64,000 nucleotides of DNA, taken from assembly GCA_045399315.1 (NCBI GenBank), contig DAYVGO010000033.1, positions 97,484 through 161,483 on the forward strand, written 5' to 3'. The position numbers were made by a program, and so were the translations under genes. The notes below the pieces were generated by a model. That model had not been told where the DNA came from. It did no database searches and saw nothing but the letters and a program-made list of their open reading frames with translations. Of this stretch, positions 41,077 to 50,460 are shown piece by piece. This stretch comes from Arsenophonus sp045399315. GTDB lineage: Bacteria; Pseudomonadota; Gammaproteobacteria; Enterobacterales; Enterobacteriaceae. The first letter of the stretch is position 1. Every line of letters starts with the position of its first letter.

Positions 41077-41296
41077 CGCTCTATCTCTGTTGTTTGAAAA
41101 ATAATCGCCACCATGGCGGTATCATTATATTAAGAGTATTTGCCAATAACGTTAAGTGCAACCCTCTAAATAATTTTCTTACAAAAAGTTAAATATTTAT
41201 TATTTTTTTATTGTTTTTTTAGCTAACAAAATACTAGCCAGCTAAAATTCCTATCTATATGATACTAGATCAATCTAAAAGGAGATAACATGAAGT

Positions 41297-42070
41297 ATGA
41301 CTAATTCAATAAAATTACTAAAAGCTATGAATGGTTTCTACTATTTCGCTCAAGGATGGCAATTAATTAGGCGCCCAAGTATAAGACGTTTTATCATCTT
41401 ACCGCTACTTGCAAATATTATTTTACTCGGTAGTGCTTTTGGGTGGCTGTATAGTAAATTAGGCGACTGGATCCAAGCTCTACTTTCATACGTTCCCAAT
41501 TGGATGCAATGGCTAAGTTATCTAATATGGCCTATTGCTGTAATCTCCATTTTACTTATCTTTGGCTACTTTTTTAGTACCATCGCCAATTTTATTGCCT
41601 CCCCTTTTAATGGTTGGTTAGCAGAAAAATTGGAAGCCGAATTAACAGGTACTCCCGCACCCGATACCAGTTTCGCCAGACTTATTACTGACATACCACG
41701 AATTTTAACTCGTGAAGTAACCAAATTATTCTACTACCTTATTCGAGTTATTCCTTTACTTATCCTATTTTTTATTCCTGGTATTGCTCAGACCATCGCC
41801 CCGATTTTATGGTTTTTATTTGGCGCCTGGATGATGACGATTCAATATTGTGATTATCCTTTCGATAATCACAAAGTAAAATTTGATGAAATGAAGCTGG
41901 CGTTGGCCAATAATCGAACCACTAGTATCCAGTTTGGAGCACTCGTCAATTTGCTGACTATTATTCCCATTATGAATTTGGTTATCATGCCGGTCGCTAT
42001 CTGCGGGGCAACAGCAATGTGGGTCGAACTGTATCGTAAGCACCATGCCAAGCGCCAATTCCAACACTGA
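41297..42070 (+). CDS. cysZ: Sulfate transporter CysZ
   Basis: A 257-residue inner-membrane sulfate permease with about four to six helices. Blocks match E. coli CysZ: NGFYYFAQGWQLI, LPLLANIILLGSAFGWL, GYFFSTIANFIASPFNGWLAEKLEAEL, FFIPGIAQTIAPILWFLFGAWM, QYCDYPFDNHKVKFDEM and MPVAICGATAMWV. The start ATG 41297 overlaps an upstream four-codon frame (ATG 41290, MKYD, stop) that has the better-spaced AAGGAG. It stays intact although both cysteine synthases it would feed (cysK, cysM) are broken. Confidence 0.95.
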   Translation: MTNSIKLLKAMNGFYYFAQGWQLIRRPSIRRFIILPLLANIILLGSAFGWLYSKLGDWIQALLSYVPNWMQWLSYLIWPIAVISILLIFGYFFSTIANFIASPFNGWLAEKLEAELTGTPAPDTSFARLITDIPRILTREVTKLFYYLIRVIPLLILFFIPGIAQTIAPILWFLFGAWMMTIQYCDYPFDNHKVKFDEMKLALANNRTTSIQFGALVNLLTIIPIMNLVIMPVAICGATAMWVELYRKHHAKRQFQH

Positions 42071-42386
42071 AATTGACTAAGCTCTTCTTGCAGTAACTTC
42101 AGCTATTGTCGGATATCAAGAATAATTATTAAACTAATTGTTACATACTTAACATACACAACTACCATCAGTACTAAAATTAAGCATGATTTAATAAAAA
42201 TTGCCAATAGCTATTACAAAATAGCTGCTAAACATCAGTTAATAAAATTAATCAATTTGACGATAAGTATCTGCTCAATATAAAGATAGTTTGAATTTTT
42301 ATTTCCAAAATAACTCGCTTAGCGTATAGTGATTAATACTATATTTAGGCATGTTTATAACTTCTGAAAAATACTAAGGACGATCG
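42071..42386. other. Intergenic region cysZ-cysK
   Basis: About 315 AT-rich bases with no gene. It would have held the cysK promoter and CysB sites; I cannot identify them by eye. Confidence 0.4.
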
Positions 42387-43339
42387 ATGAGCAACATCTA
42401 TGAAGATAACTCGCTAACTATTGGTCATACTCCATTAGTTCGTTTAAAACACTTTGGCAATAGAAATTTGTTAGCAAAAATCGAGTCACATAATCCAAGT
42501 TTTAGCGCAAAATGCCGTATTGGGGCCAATATGATTTGGGATACAGAAAAAAAGTCTACTAACCCCTAATCTAACTAAATTAGTAACCCACAAAATTTTA
42601 ATCGGACCGATTAGTGGCAATACTGAAATTGCCCTAGCATATATCGCTGTGGCGTGTGGATATGAACTTACCCTAACCATGCCTGAAACAATGAGTCTTG
42701 AACGCCGCAAATTATTAAAGGATCTGGGTGCTAACTGAAGGTGCTAAGGGAATGAAAGACACGATTGAAAAAGCAATCAAAATTGTTGCCAGCGCTCCCA
42801 ATCATTATCTTCTTTTTCAATCCAGCTAATCCTAATATTCACGAAAAAACGACCGAGCCTGAAATTTAGCAAGATACTGATGGCAAAATTGCCGCTGTCG
42901 TCGCTGGAGTAGGCACAGGCGGTACAATTACTGGCATTGGCCGTTATCTAAAAAAATCGTTGGCGATAAGACCGTTAAAATGATTACTGTTGAGCCAGCA
43001 GATTCACCGGTAATAAGTCAGATCCTTGCTGGCCAAGAAATAAAACCAAGCCCACGTGAAACTCAAGGGATAGGTGCTGGTTTCATCCCTGACAACCTTG
43101 ATCTGTCTCTTATTGATGACACCTTTGCTAACAGCGGTGACGAAGCGATACTAACTGCCCGCCTGATTATGCAAAAAGAAGGTATTTTAGCCGGTATATC
43201 ATCAGGTGCAGCTGTCGCTGTTGCGGTAAAATTAGCAACCAAACCTACGTTTCAAAATAGCAACATTGTGGTTATTTCACCTTCTTTTGGTGAACGTTAT
43301 TTGAGTACCGATTTATTCTCTAATTTAAAGCCAAGCTAA
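42387..43339 (+). pseudogene. cysK: Cysteine synthase A CysK, multiple lesions
   Basis: CysK makes cysteine from O-acetylserine and sulfide. The start MSNIYEDNSLTIGHTPLVRL and PSFSAKCRIGANMIWD (with the PLP Lys at residue 43) are intact, but the frame shifts near 42555 and the protein ends at 60 residues. Further pieces are in other frames: ISGNTEIALAYIAVACGYEL, TMPETMSLERRKLLKDLGAN, then a small deletion (LVL lost) before TEGAKGMKDTIEK, a stop in PEI-stop-QDTDGK, and VAGVGTGGTITGIGRYLKK. The last part (42980-43339) is one frame with GIGAGFIPDNLDLSL and GILAGISSGAAV. At least five lesions, so an old pseudogene. Confidence 0.94.
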
Positions 43340-43364
43340 ACACTATTTTTGAGCACAATTAGCT

Positions 43365-43392
43365 AAAAAAGCACTTTTTAGTGCTTTTTTGT
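43365..43392 (+). terminator. Rho-independent terminator after cysK
   Basis: AAAAAAGCACT-TTTT-AGTGCTTTTTT is a hairpin with flanking A and T runs, 25 bp after the cysK stop. The A/T symmetry makes it active in either direction. Confidence 0.75.
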
Positions 43393-43699
43393 GCCTTAGA
43401 TCAAAGTTTTGTGCGTATTAAGATGATTTCTTGAAACGAGTTTAGTATTTAAGTCATTTAATTATTTCGACTGTCGAAATTAATTAAAAAATAAGCAACA
43501 AAAATTGGCCAATAGATATAAACTAGGCAAATTATCATGTCTGGCTATGATGTTGATATATATAAAATTTATTATTGTTAATGGACGAAAACGTTTTTCT
43601 TCTATTATCACAGAAAAGTAATATGTAAATCCAGATTATTTCAGCTAAAATATTTTGGATTTACTAATAAAAAATATTAAGTTTGTTGAGGGAAATAAT

Positions 43700-43957
43700 A
43701 TGTTCCAACAAGAAGTCACCATCACAGCACCTAATGGTCTTCATACTCGCCCAGTGGCTCAGTTTGTCAAAGAGGCAAAAAGTTTTTCTTCTGAAATTAC
43801 CATCAAATACGGTGATAAAACTGCAAGCGCTAAAAGTTTATTTAAACTGCAAACACTTGGCCTGACTCAGGGGACTGTTGTCACTATTGCTGCTCAGGGT
43901 GAAGATGAACAGAAGGCGGTAGAACATTTGGTTAAGCTAATGGCTGAATTGGAGTAA
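43700..43957 (+). CDS. ptsH: Phosphocarrier protein HPr
   Basis: An 85-residue HPr, the exact E. coli length. It carries phosphate from enzyme I to sugar-specific EII proteins. The active His15 is in ITAPNGLHTRPVAQFVKEAK and Ser46 is in ASAKSLFKLQTLGL. I chose ATG 43700 because it gives the family start MFQQEVTI and has GAGGG upstream; the frame is open 15 codons earlier. It begins the ptsH-ptsI-crr operon. The 43393-43699 gap upstream should hold its promoters; no operator is clear to me. Intact. Confidence 0.97.
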   Translation: MFQQEVTITAPNGLHTRPVAQFVKEAKSFSSEITIKYGDKTASAKSLFKLQTLGLTQGTVVTIAAQGEDEQKAVEHLVKLMAELE

Positions 43958-44100
43958 TGATATACGGGCAAATTTAGCATTTATCTTCTATTTTTTATCC
44001 CCGGATAACAATATCCAGGGATATCTATTTAACCGTAAATATCAAAGCCATAGTCCTATGAGCTAACTATTTTCCGCCCATTGGTAGTAAGGTAACATTT

Positions 44101-45828
44101 ATGATTTCAGGAATTTCAGTATCACCAGGTATCGCCTTCGGCAAGGCATTAATTCTTAAAGAAGCACCTATTGTTGTCAATCAAAAGAAAATTACTGATA
44201 ACCAAATTGACAATCAAATTAACCGCTTTATTGCTGGACGAGCAAAAGCAATAGAACAATTAATAACGATAAAAAAAATCGCAGAAAAAAATCTTGGTGA
44301 AGAAAAAGCGGAAATATTTGAAGGTCATATAATGCTGCTTGAAGATGAAGAACTTGAGCAGGAAATTCTTTCTTTCATAAAAAAAGAACACAGGACTGCT
44401 GATGTGGCAGTCCAAAAAGTAATTGAAGAACAAGCGACAGCATTAGAAGAATTAAACGACGAATATCTTAAAGAACGTGCCGCTGATGTCAGAGATGTTG
44501 GTAAGCGGCTACTAAAAAATATTTTAGGATTGCCTATTGTCGATCTTGGTTTAATTGCTGAAGAAGTCATTTTGGTTGCCGCTGATCTTACTCCATCTGA
44601 AACAGCACAATTAAACTTGAAAAAAGTGCTGGGCTTTATTACTGATTTAGGTGGACTCACTTCTCATACGTCAATTATGGCTAGATCACTGGAAATTCCA
44701 GCTATTGTTGGCACAAGTAATGCAACCAAGAAAATCCAATCAAATGATTATATTATTTTAGATGCTATCAATAATCATATTTATCAAAATCCATCTGATA
44801 GCGAGATTGACAAACTTAAAAAAATTAAAGAAGAATATTTACATGAGAAAAAAGAGCTAGCAAAATTGAAAGATCTGCCAGCTATTACTTTAGATGGTCA
44901 TCAAGTTGAAGTTTGTGCAAATATTGGAACCGTCCGTGATGTAGAAGGTGCTGAACGTAACGGTGCTGAAGGTGTTGGGCTATATCGTACTGAATTTCTA
45001 TTTATGGATCGCAATAACTTACCTACCGAAGAAGAACAATTTCAGGCTTATAAAGCAGTAGCAGAAACCATGGATTCACAAGCTATTATTATCCGTACTA
45101 TGGATATTGGCGGTGATAAAGATCTTCCCTATATGAACTTACCAAAAGAAGAAAACCCCTTCCTTGGTTGGCGAGCAATTCGTATTTCCCTTGATCGTAA
45201 AGAAATTCTTCATGCGCAATTACGTGCTATCTTAAGAGCTTCTGCCTTTGGTCAACTGTGTATTATGTTTCCAATGGTCATTTCAGTGGAAGAAATCCGT
45301 ACCTTAAAAGAAGAATTAGCAATACTTAAACAGCAATTAACCGAGGAAAAACATGCTTTCGATCAAGCGATTAAAGTTGGCATCATGATCGAAACACCAG
45401 CAGCAGCGGTTATTGCGCATCATTTAGCAAAAGAAGTTGATTTTTTCAGCATCGGTACTAATGATTTAACTCAGTATACCTTAGCCGTTGATCGCGGGAA
45501 TGATCTCATTTCCCATCTTTATAATCCGATGTCACCCTCAGTGTTAAAACTGATTAAACAAGTGATCGATGCTTCACATACAGAAGGTAAATGGACAGGT
45601 ATGTGTGGTGAGCTTGCTGGTGATGAACGTGCTACACTATTATTACTTGGCATGGGATTAGATGAATTTAGTATGAGTGCCATCTCAATCCCTCGTATTA
45701 AAAAAATTATCCGCAATGCAAATTATAAGGATGCAAAAACATTAGCAGAACAAGCTCTTAGTCAACCGACAGCGAAGGAATTGATGGATTTGGTTGAAAT
45801 ATTTATTAAAGAAAAAACACTTTGCTAA
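44101..45828 (+). CDS. ptsI: PTS enzyme I
   Basis: A 575-residue phosphoenolpyruvate-protein phosphotransferase, the E. coli length. The N-terminal HPr-binding helices lead to the phospho-His H189 in GGLTSHTSIMARSLEIPA. The C-terminal PEP-binding barrel has GAEGVGLYRTEFLFMDR, IIRTMDIGGDKDLPY, MIETPAAAVIA, FFSIGTNDLTQY and the catalytic Cys in WTGMCGELAGD. It lies 143 bp after ptsH and 54 bp before crr. Intact. Confidence 0.98.
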   Translation: MISGISVSPGIAFGKALILKEAPIVVNQKKITDNQIDNQINRFIAGRAKAIEQLITIKKIAEKNLGEEKAEIFEGHIMLLEDEELEQEILSFIKKEHRTADVAVQKVIEEQATALEELNDEYLKERAADVRDVGKRLLKNILGLPIVDLGLIAEEVILVAADLTPSETAQLNLKKVLGFITDLGGLTSHTSIMARSLEIPAIVGTSNATKKIQSNDYIILDAINNHIYQNPSDSEIDKLKKIKEEYLHEKKELAKLKDLPAITLDGHQVEVCANIGTVRDVEGAERNGAEGVGLYRTEFLFMDRNNLPTEEEQFQAYKAVAETMDSQAIIIRTMDIGGDKDLPYMNLPKEENPFLGWRAIRISLDRKEILHAQLRAILRASAFGQLCIMFPMVISVEEIRTLKEELAILKQQLTEEKHAFDQAIKVGIMIETPAAAVIAHHLAKEVDFFSIGTNDLTQYTLAVDRGNDLISHLYNPMSPSVLKLIKQVIDASHTEGKWTGMCGELAGDERATLLLLGMGLDEFSMSAISIPRIKKIIRNANYKDAKTLAEQALSQPTAKELMDLVEIFIKEKTLC

Positions 45829-45882
45829 AATCATCAACCAACTCTTGATCCCATAAGAAAACAATTAATTAGGAGGAGATTC

Positions 45883-46392
45883 ATGGGTCTGTTTGACAAA
45901 CTCAAATCACTGGTTTCAGATGATAAAAATAGCACTGGTAATATTGACATCGTTGCTCCCATTTCAGGTGAAATTGTTAATATAGAAGATGTTCCAGACG
46001 TCGTTTTTGCCGAGAAAATTGTTGGTGATGGTATTGCTATCAAACCCACCGGTAACAAAATTGTTGCTCCAGTTGATGGTACTATTGGAAAAATATTTGA
46101 AACAAACCATGCATTTTCTATTGAATCAGATAATGGTATTGAGTTATTTGTCCACTTTGGTATTGATACAGTTGAATTAAAAGGCGAAGGATTCACTCGA
46201 ATAGCAGAAGAAGGACAAAAAGTCCAAAAAGGTGATCTGGTGCTTGAGTTTAATCTTCCTCTATTAGAAGAAAAAGCAAAATCAATATTAACCCCAGTGG
46301 TTATTTCTAATATGGATGAAATAAAAGAGCTAACTAAATTAACTGGCCCTGTCATTGTTGGTGAGAGCACTATTATGCGGATCAAAAAATAA
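45883..46392 (+). CDS. crr: PTS glucose-specific EIIA component
   Basis: A 169-residue EIIA-Glc, the E. coli length. The two active His are H76 (TNHAFSI) and H91 (ELFVHFGIDTVELKGEGF). The N-terminal amphipathic helix MGLFDKLKSLVSDD is present. It phosphorylates sugar EIIBC proteins and, in relatives, regulates adenylate cyclase and permeases. An AGGAGG sits before the ATG. Last gene of the pts operon, followed by a terminator. Confidence 0.98.
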   Translation: MGLFDKLKSLVSDDKNSTGNIDIVAPISGEIVNIEDVPDVVFAEKIVGDGIAIKPTGNKIVAPVDGTIGKIFETNHAFSIESDNGIELFVHFGIDTVELKGEGFTRIAEEGQKVQKGDLVLEFNLPLLEEKAKSILTPVVISNMDEIKELTKLTGPVIVGESTIMRIKK

Positions 46393-46402
46393 ACTGCTAT
46401 TA

Positions 46403-46440
46403 TCCCCTCATTAATTATTAGTGAGGGGAAATTTTTCTTT
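46403..46440 (+). terminator. Rho-independent terminator of the pts operon
   Basis: TCCCCTCA-(11-base loop)-TGAGGGGA followed by AATTTTTCTTT, 10 bp after the crr stop. It is close to perfect, and it separates crr from the convergent cysM. Confidence 0.85.
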
Positions 46441-46503
46441 ATTTAGTCTTAACAACAAGGACTCTTGCCGAAAATTAACTATTAGTCTTTGTTGTTATTT
46501 TAT

Positions 46504-47384
46504 TTAATTAAATAACCCAGTGGAAAGATATCGATCTCCTCTATCGCAAATAATTGTCACGATAACGGCGCCAGGATTTTGCTTAGCAATGTGTAATGCC
46601 CTTGCCACCGCCCCGCCAGAACTAAGACCACAAAGGATGCCCTCATCTCTTGCCAGTCGCTTCATCATTTGTTCTGCTTCTATCTGAGTGATATCTAATA
46701 TTTTATCAATTTGTTCAGACTTAAATACGCTTGGAATATAACCTTCAGACCAGCGCCGAATTCCGGGAATATAGCTATTTTCGGCTGGTTGTAAGCCGAT
46801 AATTTCTATTTTATTAGAGCGGGATTTTAAATATTGGCTAACGCCGGTAATTGTCCCGGTTGTACCCATACTAGAGATAAAATGCGTGATCCGCCCCGCT
46901 GTCTGATGCCAAATTTCAGTGCCGGTTGTCATAAAATGCGCTAACGGATTATCATGATTGTTAAATTTATCAAGCACCTTACCTTCACCGTGATATTCCA
47001 TCTGTAATGCAAGATCACGTGCCCCTTCTATCCCTTCTGCTTCACTAACCAAAACTAATTCCGCACCATAAGCACACATCGCTGACTGACGTTCAATACT
47101 CATATTTTCCAGCATTAATAATTTTAATTTATATCCCTTTATCGCTGCTATCATAGCCAAAGCTATTCCAGTATTACCACTCGTCGCCTCAATTAAGGTA
47201 TCATGAGGTGTAATTTCACCTCGTTTTCCGCTTGTTGGATCATAAAAAGAACCATTCTATCTTTAACTGAACCAGCAGGATTATTACCTTCTAGTTTTCC
47301 CCAAATCTCAGCACCACTATCCTGAGTCAATCTTTTTAGTTTAACTAATGGCGTATTACCAATAAATTGTTGCAAATAAGTCAC
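46504..47384 (-). pseudogene. cysM: Cysteine synthase B CysM, one frameshift
   Basis: CysM makes cysteine or S-sulfocysteine from O-acetylserine and sulfide or thiosulfate. The start MTYLQQFIGNTPLVKLKRL and the PLP Lys in NPAGSVKDRM are normal. At 47224-47227 one A is missing from an A-run (GAAAACGAGG where GAAAAACGAGG is needed to read EKRGEI). The frame then ends early, but the rest continues without any stop in the other frame: EATSGNTGIALAMIAAIKGY, THFISSMGTTGTITGVSQYL, GLSSGGAVARAL and DRGDRYLSTGLFN. A single one-base lesion, so a recent loss or a sequencing error. Confidence 0.9.
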
Positions 47385-47559
47385 ATTATTTACCTAATTA
47401 TTTTTTATTATAAACAATAAAGCAACACTAACATTATCATAAGCGACAAAAATAGCTGACTATCCTAGCGATGAATTTATAAAATGCACTTTCATTACAA
47501 GATTTAACAATTCAATTTTTAAGTGATTTTTTAATGTAATTTATTATTAAATTAAACCA

Positions 47560-48165
47560 TTATTGTGCAGACCAAATAATATCACTGACTTTCCAATTAG
47601 CTAAAATATCGTTTGATGGTACTAAATGTTTAGGTCCATTCCATTTACCAGTAAAACGATAAATAACACGCGCAGACTGAGGAGAAACACAGTTGATTGT
47701 TAACATATCAGTTTCAGTTGGATCAGTATGACAACTGCCTTGCGCTGCATTTTGGTAGATTTGCGAAAATAGTGTTCCTATTTGAGTCTCCCATACGGTT
47801 TTAACATCTTCATCCATAACTTTAATCCGTTTAACTTTTCCATTCTCAATACCATAAATAGCTATTTTAGCTTGACCATTTTTCATACCTTGAAAAAGAT
47901 GTATTAACTCTCCCTGCTTGATTTGCATACTAGAGCAAAAATGGTATCGATTATCTAAGGCTGCTGAAATAATCTGTTCTGTCATTGGAGTCATTTTATT
48001 TATCTGACCAACTCCAGAATCTGAAATTTTAATTGAACTAGTAAACCAATTTATTGGATATAAGCTTGACCATGAAACGCTACTACATCCTGTTAGTGCT
48101 AATATAGTGATTAAAAGTGGCACTTTTAACCAGCCTAAACGGCTGTGTCCAAAAAGTTGTGGCAT
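47560..48165 (-). CDS. yfeY: RpoE-regulated lipoprotein YfeY
   Basis: A 201-residue lipoprotein (E. coli YfeY about 191). The signal ends in the lipobox LALTGC followed by SSVSWSSLYPINWF. Matches to YfeY include SDSGVGQINKMTPMTEQIISAAL, TLFSQIYQNA and the C-terminal FTGKWNGPKHLVPSNDILANWKVSDIIW. It is probably anchored in the outer membrane; its function is unknown and in E. coli it belongs to the sigma-E regulon. AAGGGA precedes the ATG. Intact. Confidence 0.85.
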   Translation of the reverse strand: MPQLFGHSRLGWLKVPLLITILALTGCSSVSWSSLYPINWFTSSIKISDSGVGQINKMTPMTEQIISAALDNRYHFCSSMQIKQGELIHLFQGMKNGQAKIAIYGIENGKVKRIKVMDEDVKTVWETQIGTLFSQIYQNAAQGSCHTDPTETDMLTINCVSPQSARVIYRFTGKWNGPKHLVPSNDILANWKVSDIIWSAQ

Positions 48166-48451
48166 AAAAATCCCTTGAAATCAATTTACAAAATAAAAAT
48201 AAAAACAGTGATAATTTTATTTAAAATTTTTGTTAATGTGTGAATTTAACAGTAGCAAGAACATACGATATTAATCTACAAAAAAACCCGCAAAACAACC
48301 TATTTTTGAATATCGATCCAAATTAATTTCTATTAATCAAAATTTTTAAGATAACGAACTAATATCGCTAGAAAAAATTTCCAAATAAAAAATTAGTAGA
48401 ACTTTATACAAAAAGAGATAAATATTAATATTTTCCAATCAATAGCATTAA

Positions 48452-48886
48452 TCACTCAAACGTTTGATCATCAATTAATCGTTTAGTATATAAAATATTT
48501 TCTTGTTGCAACTCTTCGTATGCCATTTTCTCACACATACATATGGTAGCATCATTCTCTACTGGTACTAAAAACATAATTTGCGGGCAACCTTTAGCGA
48601 TTAATTTTTTTTCTAAACGACTAATTAATGCATTAGCTATTCCTCTACCCCGATATTCAGGGTGAACTGCTAAATAATAAGCAGAACCTTGATAACCATC
48701 ATATCCTCCCATGATGGTACCAACAACTTCACCTGCCATTTCAGCTACCAAAAAAAGATCTGCCCCAGATAACATCTTACGCTCAATGTCCACCTCAGGA
48801 TCTCTATCTGGTTGGATTAGCTGACACAGCTCCCATAATATGATGATTTCTTCAAAATCATCTTGCCGAAATGTTCTTATTTCCAT
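48452..48886 (-). CDS. ypeA: GNAT acetyltransferase YpeA
   Basis: A 144-residue GNAT protein (E. coli YpeA 141). The start MEIRTFRQDDFEEIIILWE, the block DPEVDIERKM, the central GTIMGGYDGYQGSAYYLAVHP and the acetyl-CoA loop YRGRGIANALISRLEKKL match closely. The C-terminus (YEELQQENILYTKRLIDD) is also family-like. The substrate is unknown. It lies between yfeY and the broken hemF as in E. coli, with amiA missing. Intact. Confidence 0.93.
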   Translation of the reverse strand: MEIRTFRQDDFEEIIILWELCQLIQPDRDPEVDIERKMLSGADLFLVAEMAGEVVGTIMGGYDGYQGSAYYLAVHPEYRGRGIANALISRLEKKLIAKGCPQIMFLVPVENDATICMCEKMAYEELQQENILYTKRLIDDQTFE

Positions 48887-49510
48887 ATTTTTTTACCTAC
48901 TAAACAAAGGAATAAAAATTCTCATTCCTATTATCTAAACAAGGATGATAGTAGCAAAATAAAATGAATAAGATAGCGCCGAAAATGTTGATTTTATACC
49001 CCATGAATCATTATTTCATTTTTGAATAATTTAATTTATTTACAATAAAATCAAATAATTATTAATAAAACATATTATTCTATTTACTCCAACATCACGT
49101 TCCTTAACTTTTAAATTCGAAGTAATAGAAATTTACTCACAAAATAATACTAACGCCAAATAATTGTAGAGCTTAATTAGTCAAAATTAATTTTATATTA
49201 AATCTACTCTGACGATAAAAAATATATAAATAATCCCGTTTTTTCAACTCAAATCGGTTGTGATTAACCTTACTAGCCAATAATTATAGTATTAACAATA
49301 GACTTACACTGACTACAACGACAGTTTTTAAATAGGTTGAAATGAACTTATGTGACTAATAGTGCAACTTGCTTATGTTCTTATCAATAAGCAATTGTGT
49401 TTAATACTTTGAAATTAGCAAACTCAATTAATAACAAAATGCACTCAAACAGCTTTAAGGGTATAATCCGACTCAGCTCTACTACTCTAATAATAACCAA
49501 AATTAATTCC
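48887..49510. other. Long gene-free AT-rich gap where amiA would be
   Basis: More than 600 AT-rich bases between ypeA and hemF. In E. coli amiA (N-acetylmuramoyl-L-alanine amidase) lies here; I find no remnant. Contains promoters for ypeA (minus) and hemF (plus). Confidence 0.5.
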
Positions 49511-50416
49511 ATGAATATACCCGATTTCACTGTAGTAAAAGCATTTTTTCTCACTTTGCAAGATCAGCTCTGTCAGCAATTTGAACATGTTGATAACAAA
49601 GCAAAATTTGCAGAACATAACCGGCAACATAAACCAAAAGGAGGAGGTCGTAGTCGTATTTTAAAACATGGCACAATTTTTGAGCAGGCTGGCGGCAATT
49701 TTTCACATATAAGTGGTAAGCAATTACCTGCTTCTGTGACAGAAAATCGACCCATGTTAATAGGACGTCGTTATCAACCAATGGGTGTTTCTTTAGTCAT
49801 TCATCCACTCAATTCTTATATTCCAACAGCCCATGCTAATGTGCACTTTTTCATCGCAGAAAAACCCGGAGAACCATCAGTGTGGTGGTTTGGTGGTGGA
49901 TTTGATTTAACTCCTTATTACAGCTTTGAAGAAGATGTCATACACTGGTATTCAACCGCACAGTCTTTATGTATACCTTATGGCAAAGAAATTTATCCCC
50001 TCTACAAAAAATAGTGTGATCGCTATTTTTTATCAAACATCGTAATGAGCCACGTGGTGTCGGTGACCTTTTCTTTGATGATTTAAACCAACCCAATTTT
50101 ACTACCTGCTTTTATTTTACTCAGGATGTAGGCAACGGTTTTCTCAATGCCTATTTACCGATTGTAGAAAAAAGAAAACAGACCACCTGGAGCGTCGCGA
50201 ACACCAATTTCAATTATATCGCCGAGGACGTTACGCAGAATTTAATCTTGTGTGCGATCGGGGAACCCTGTTTGGGCTACAGATTGGCGGTAGAACATAG
50301 TCAATTTTAATTTCTTTACCGCCACTAGTACACTGGGAATATAACTATCATCTTGAATCCAATTCAGATTAAGAAAAACTTTATAACCATTTTTTAATCG
50401 AAAAAGAGTGGGTATG
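49511..50416 (+). pseudogene. hemF: Oxygen-dependent coproporphyrinogen III oxidase HemF, broken
   Basis: HemF makes protoporphyrinogen IX in haem synthesis using oxygen. The N-terminal half is intact from ATG 49511 (MNIPDFTVVKAFFLTLQDQL): KGGGRSRILKHG, FEQAGGNFSHISG, MGVSLVIHPLNSYIPTAHANVHFFIAEKPG and WWFGGGFDLTPYYSFEED. A stop (TAG, 50012) replaces the Trp of YKKWCD. Beyond it the rest appears in shifted frames: RNEPRGVGDLFFDDL, FQLYRRGRYAEFNLVCDRGTLFGLQIGGRT, then the end EKEWV with a stop at 50416. About half the protein is lost. Confidence 0.93.
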
Positions 50417-50460
50417 AGTATTAGCAGCACACTTATTTTTATTAAACATGCCGTATGTCA

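Noticed and set aside
46000..46385. 183-codon minus-strand frame across crr
   Set aside because: Antisense to a complete EIIA-Glc gene; its composition mirrors the real gene.
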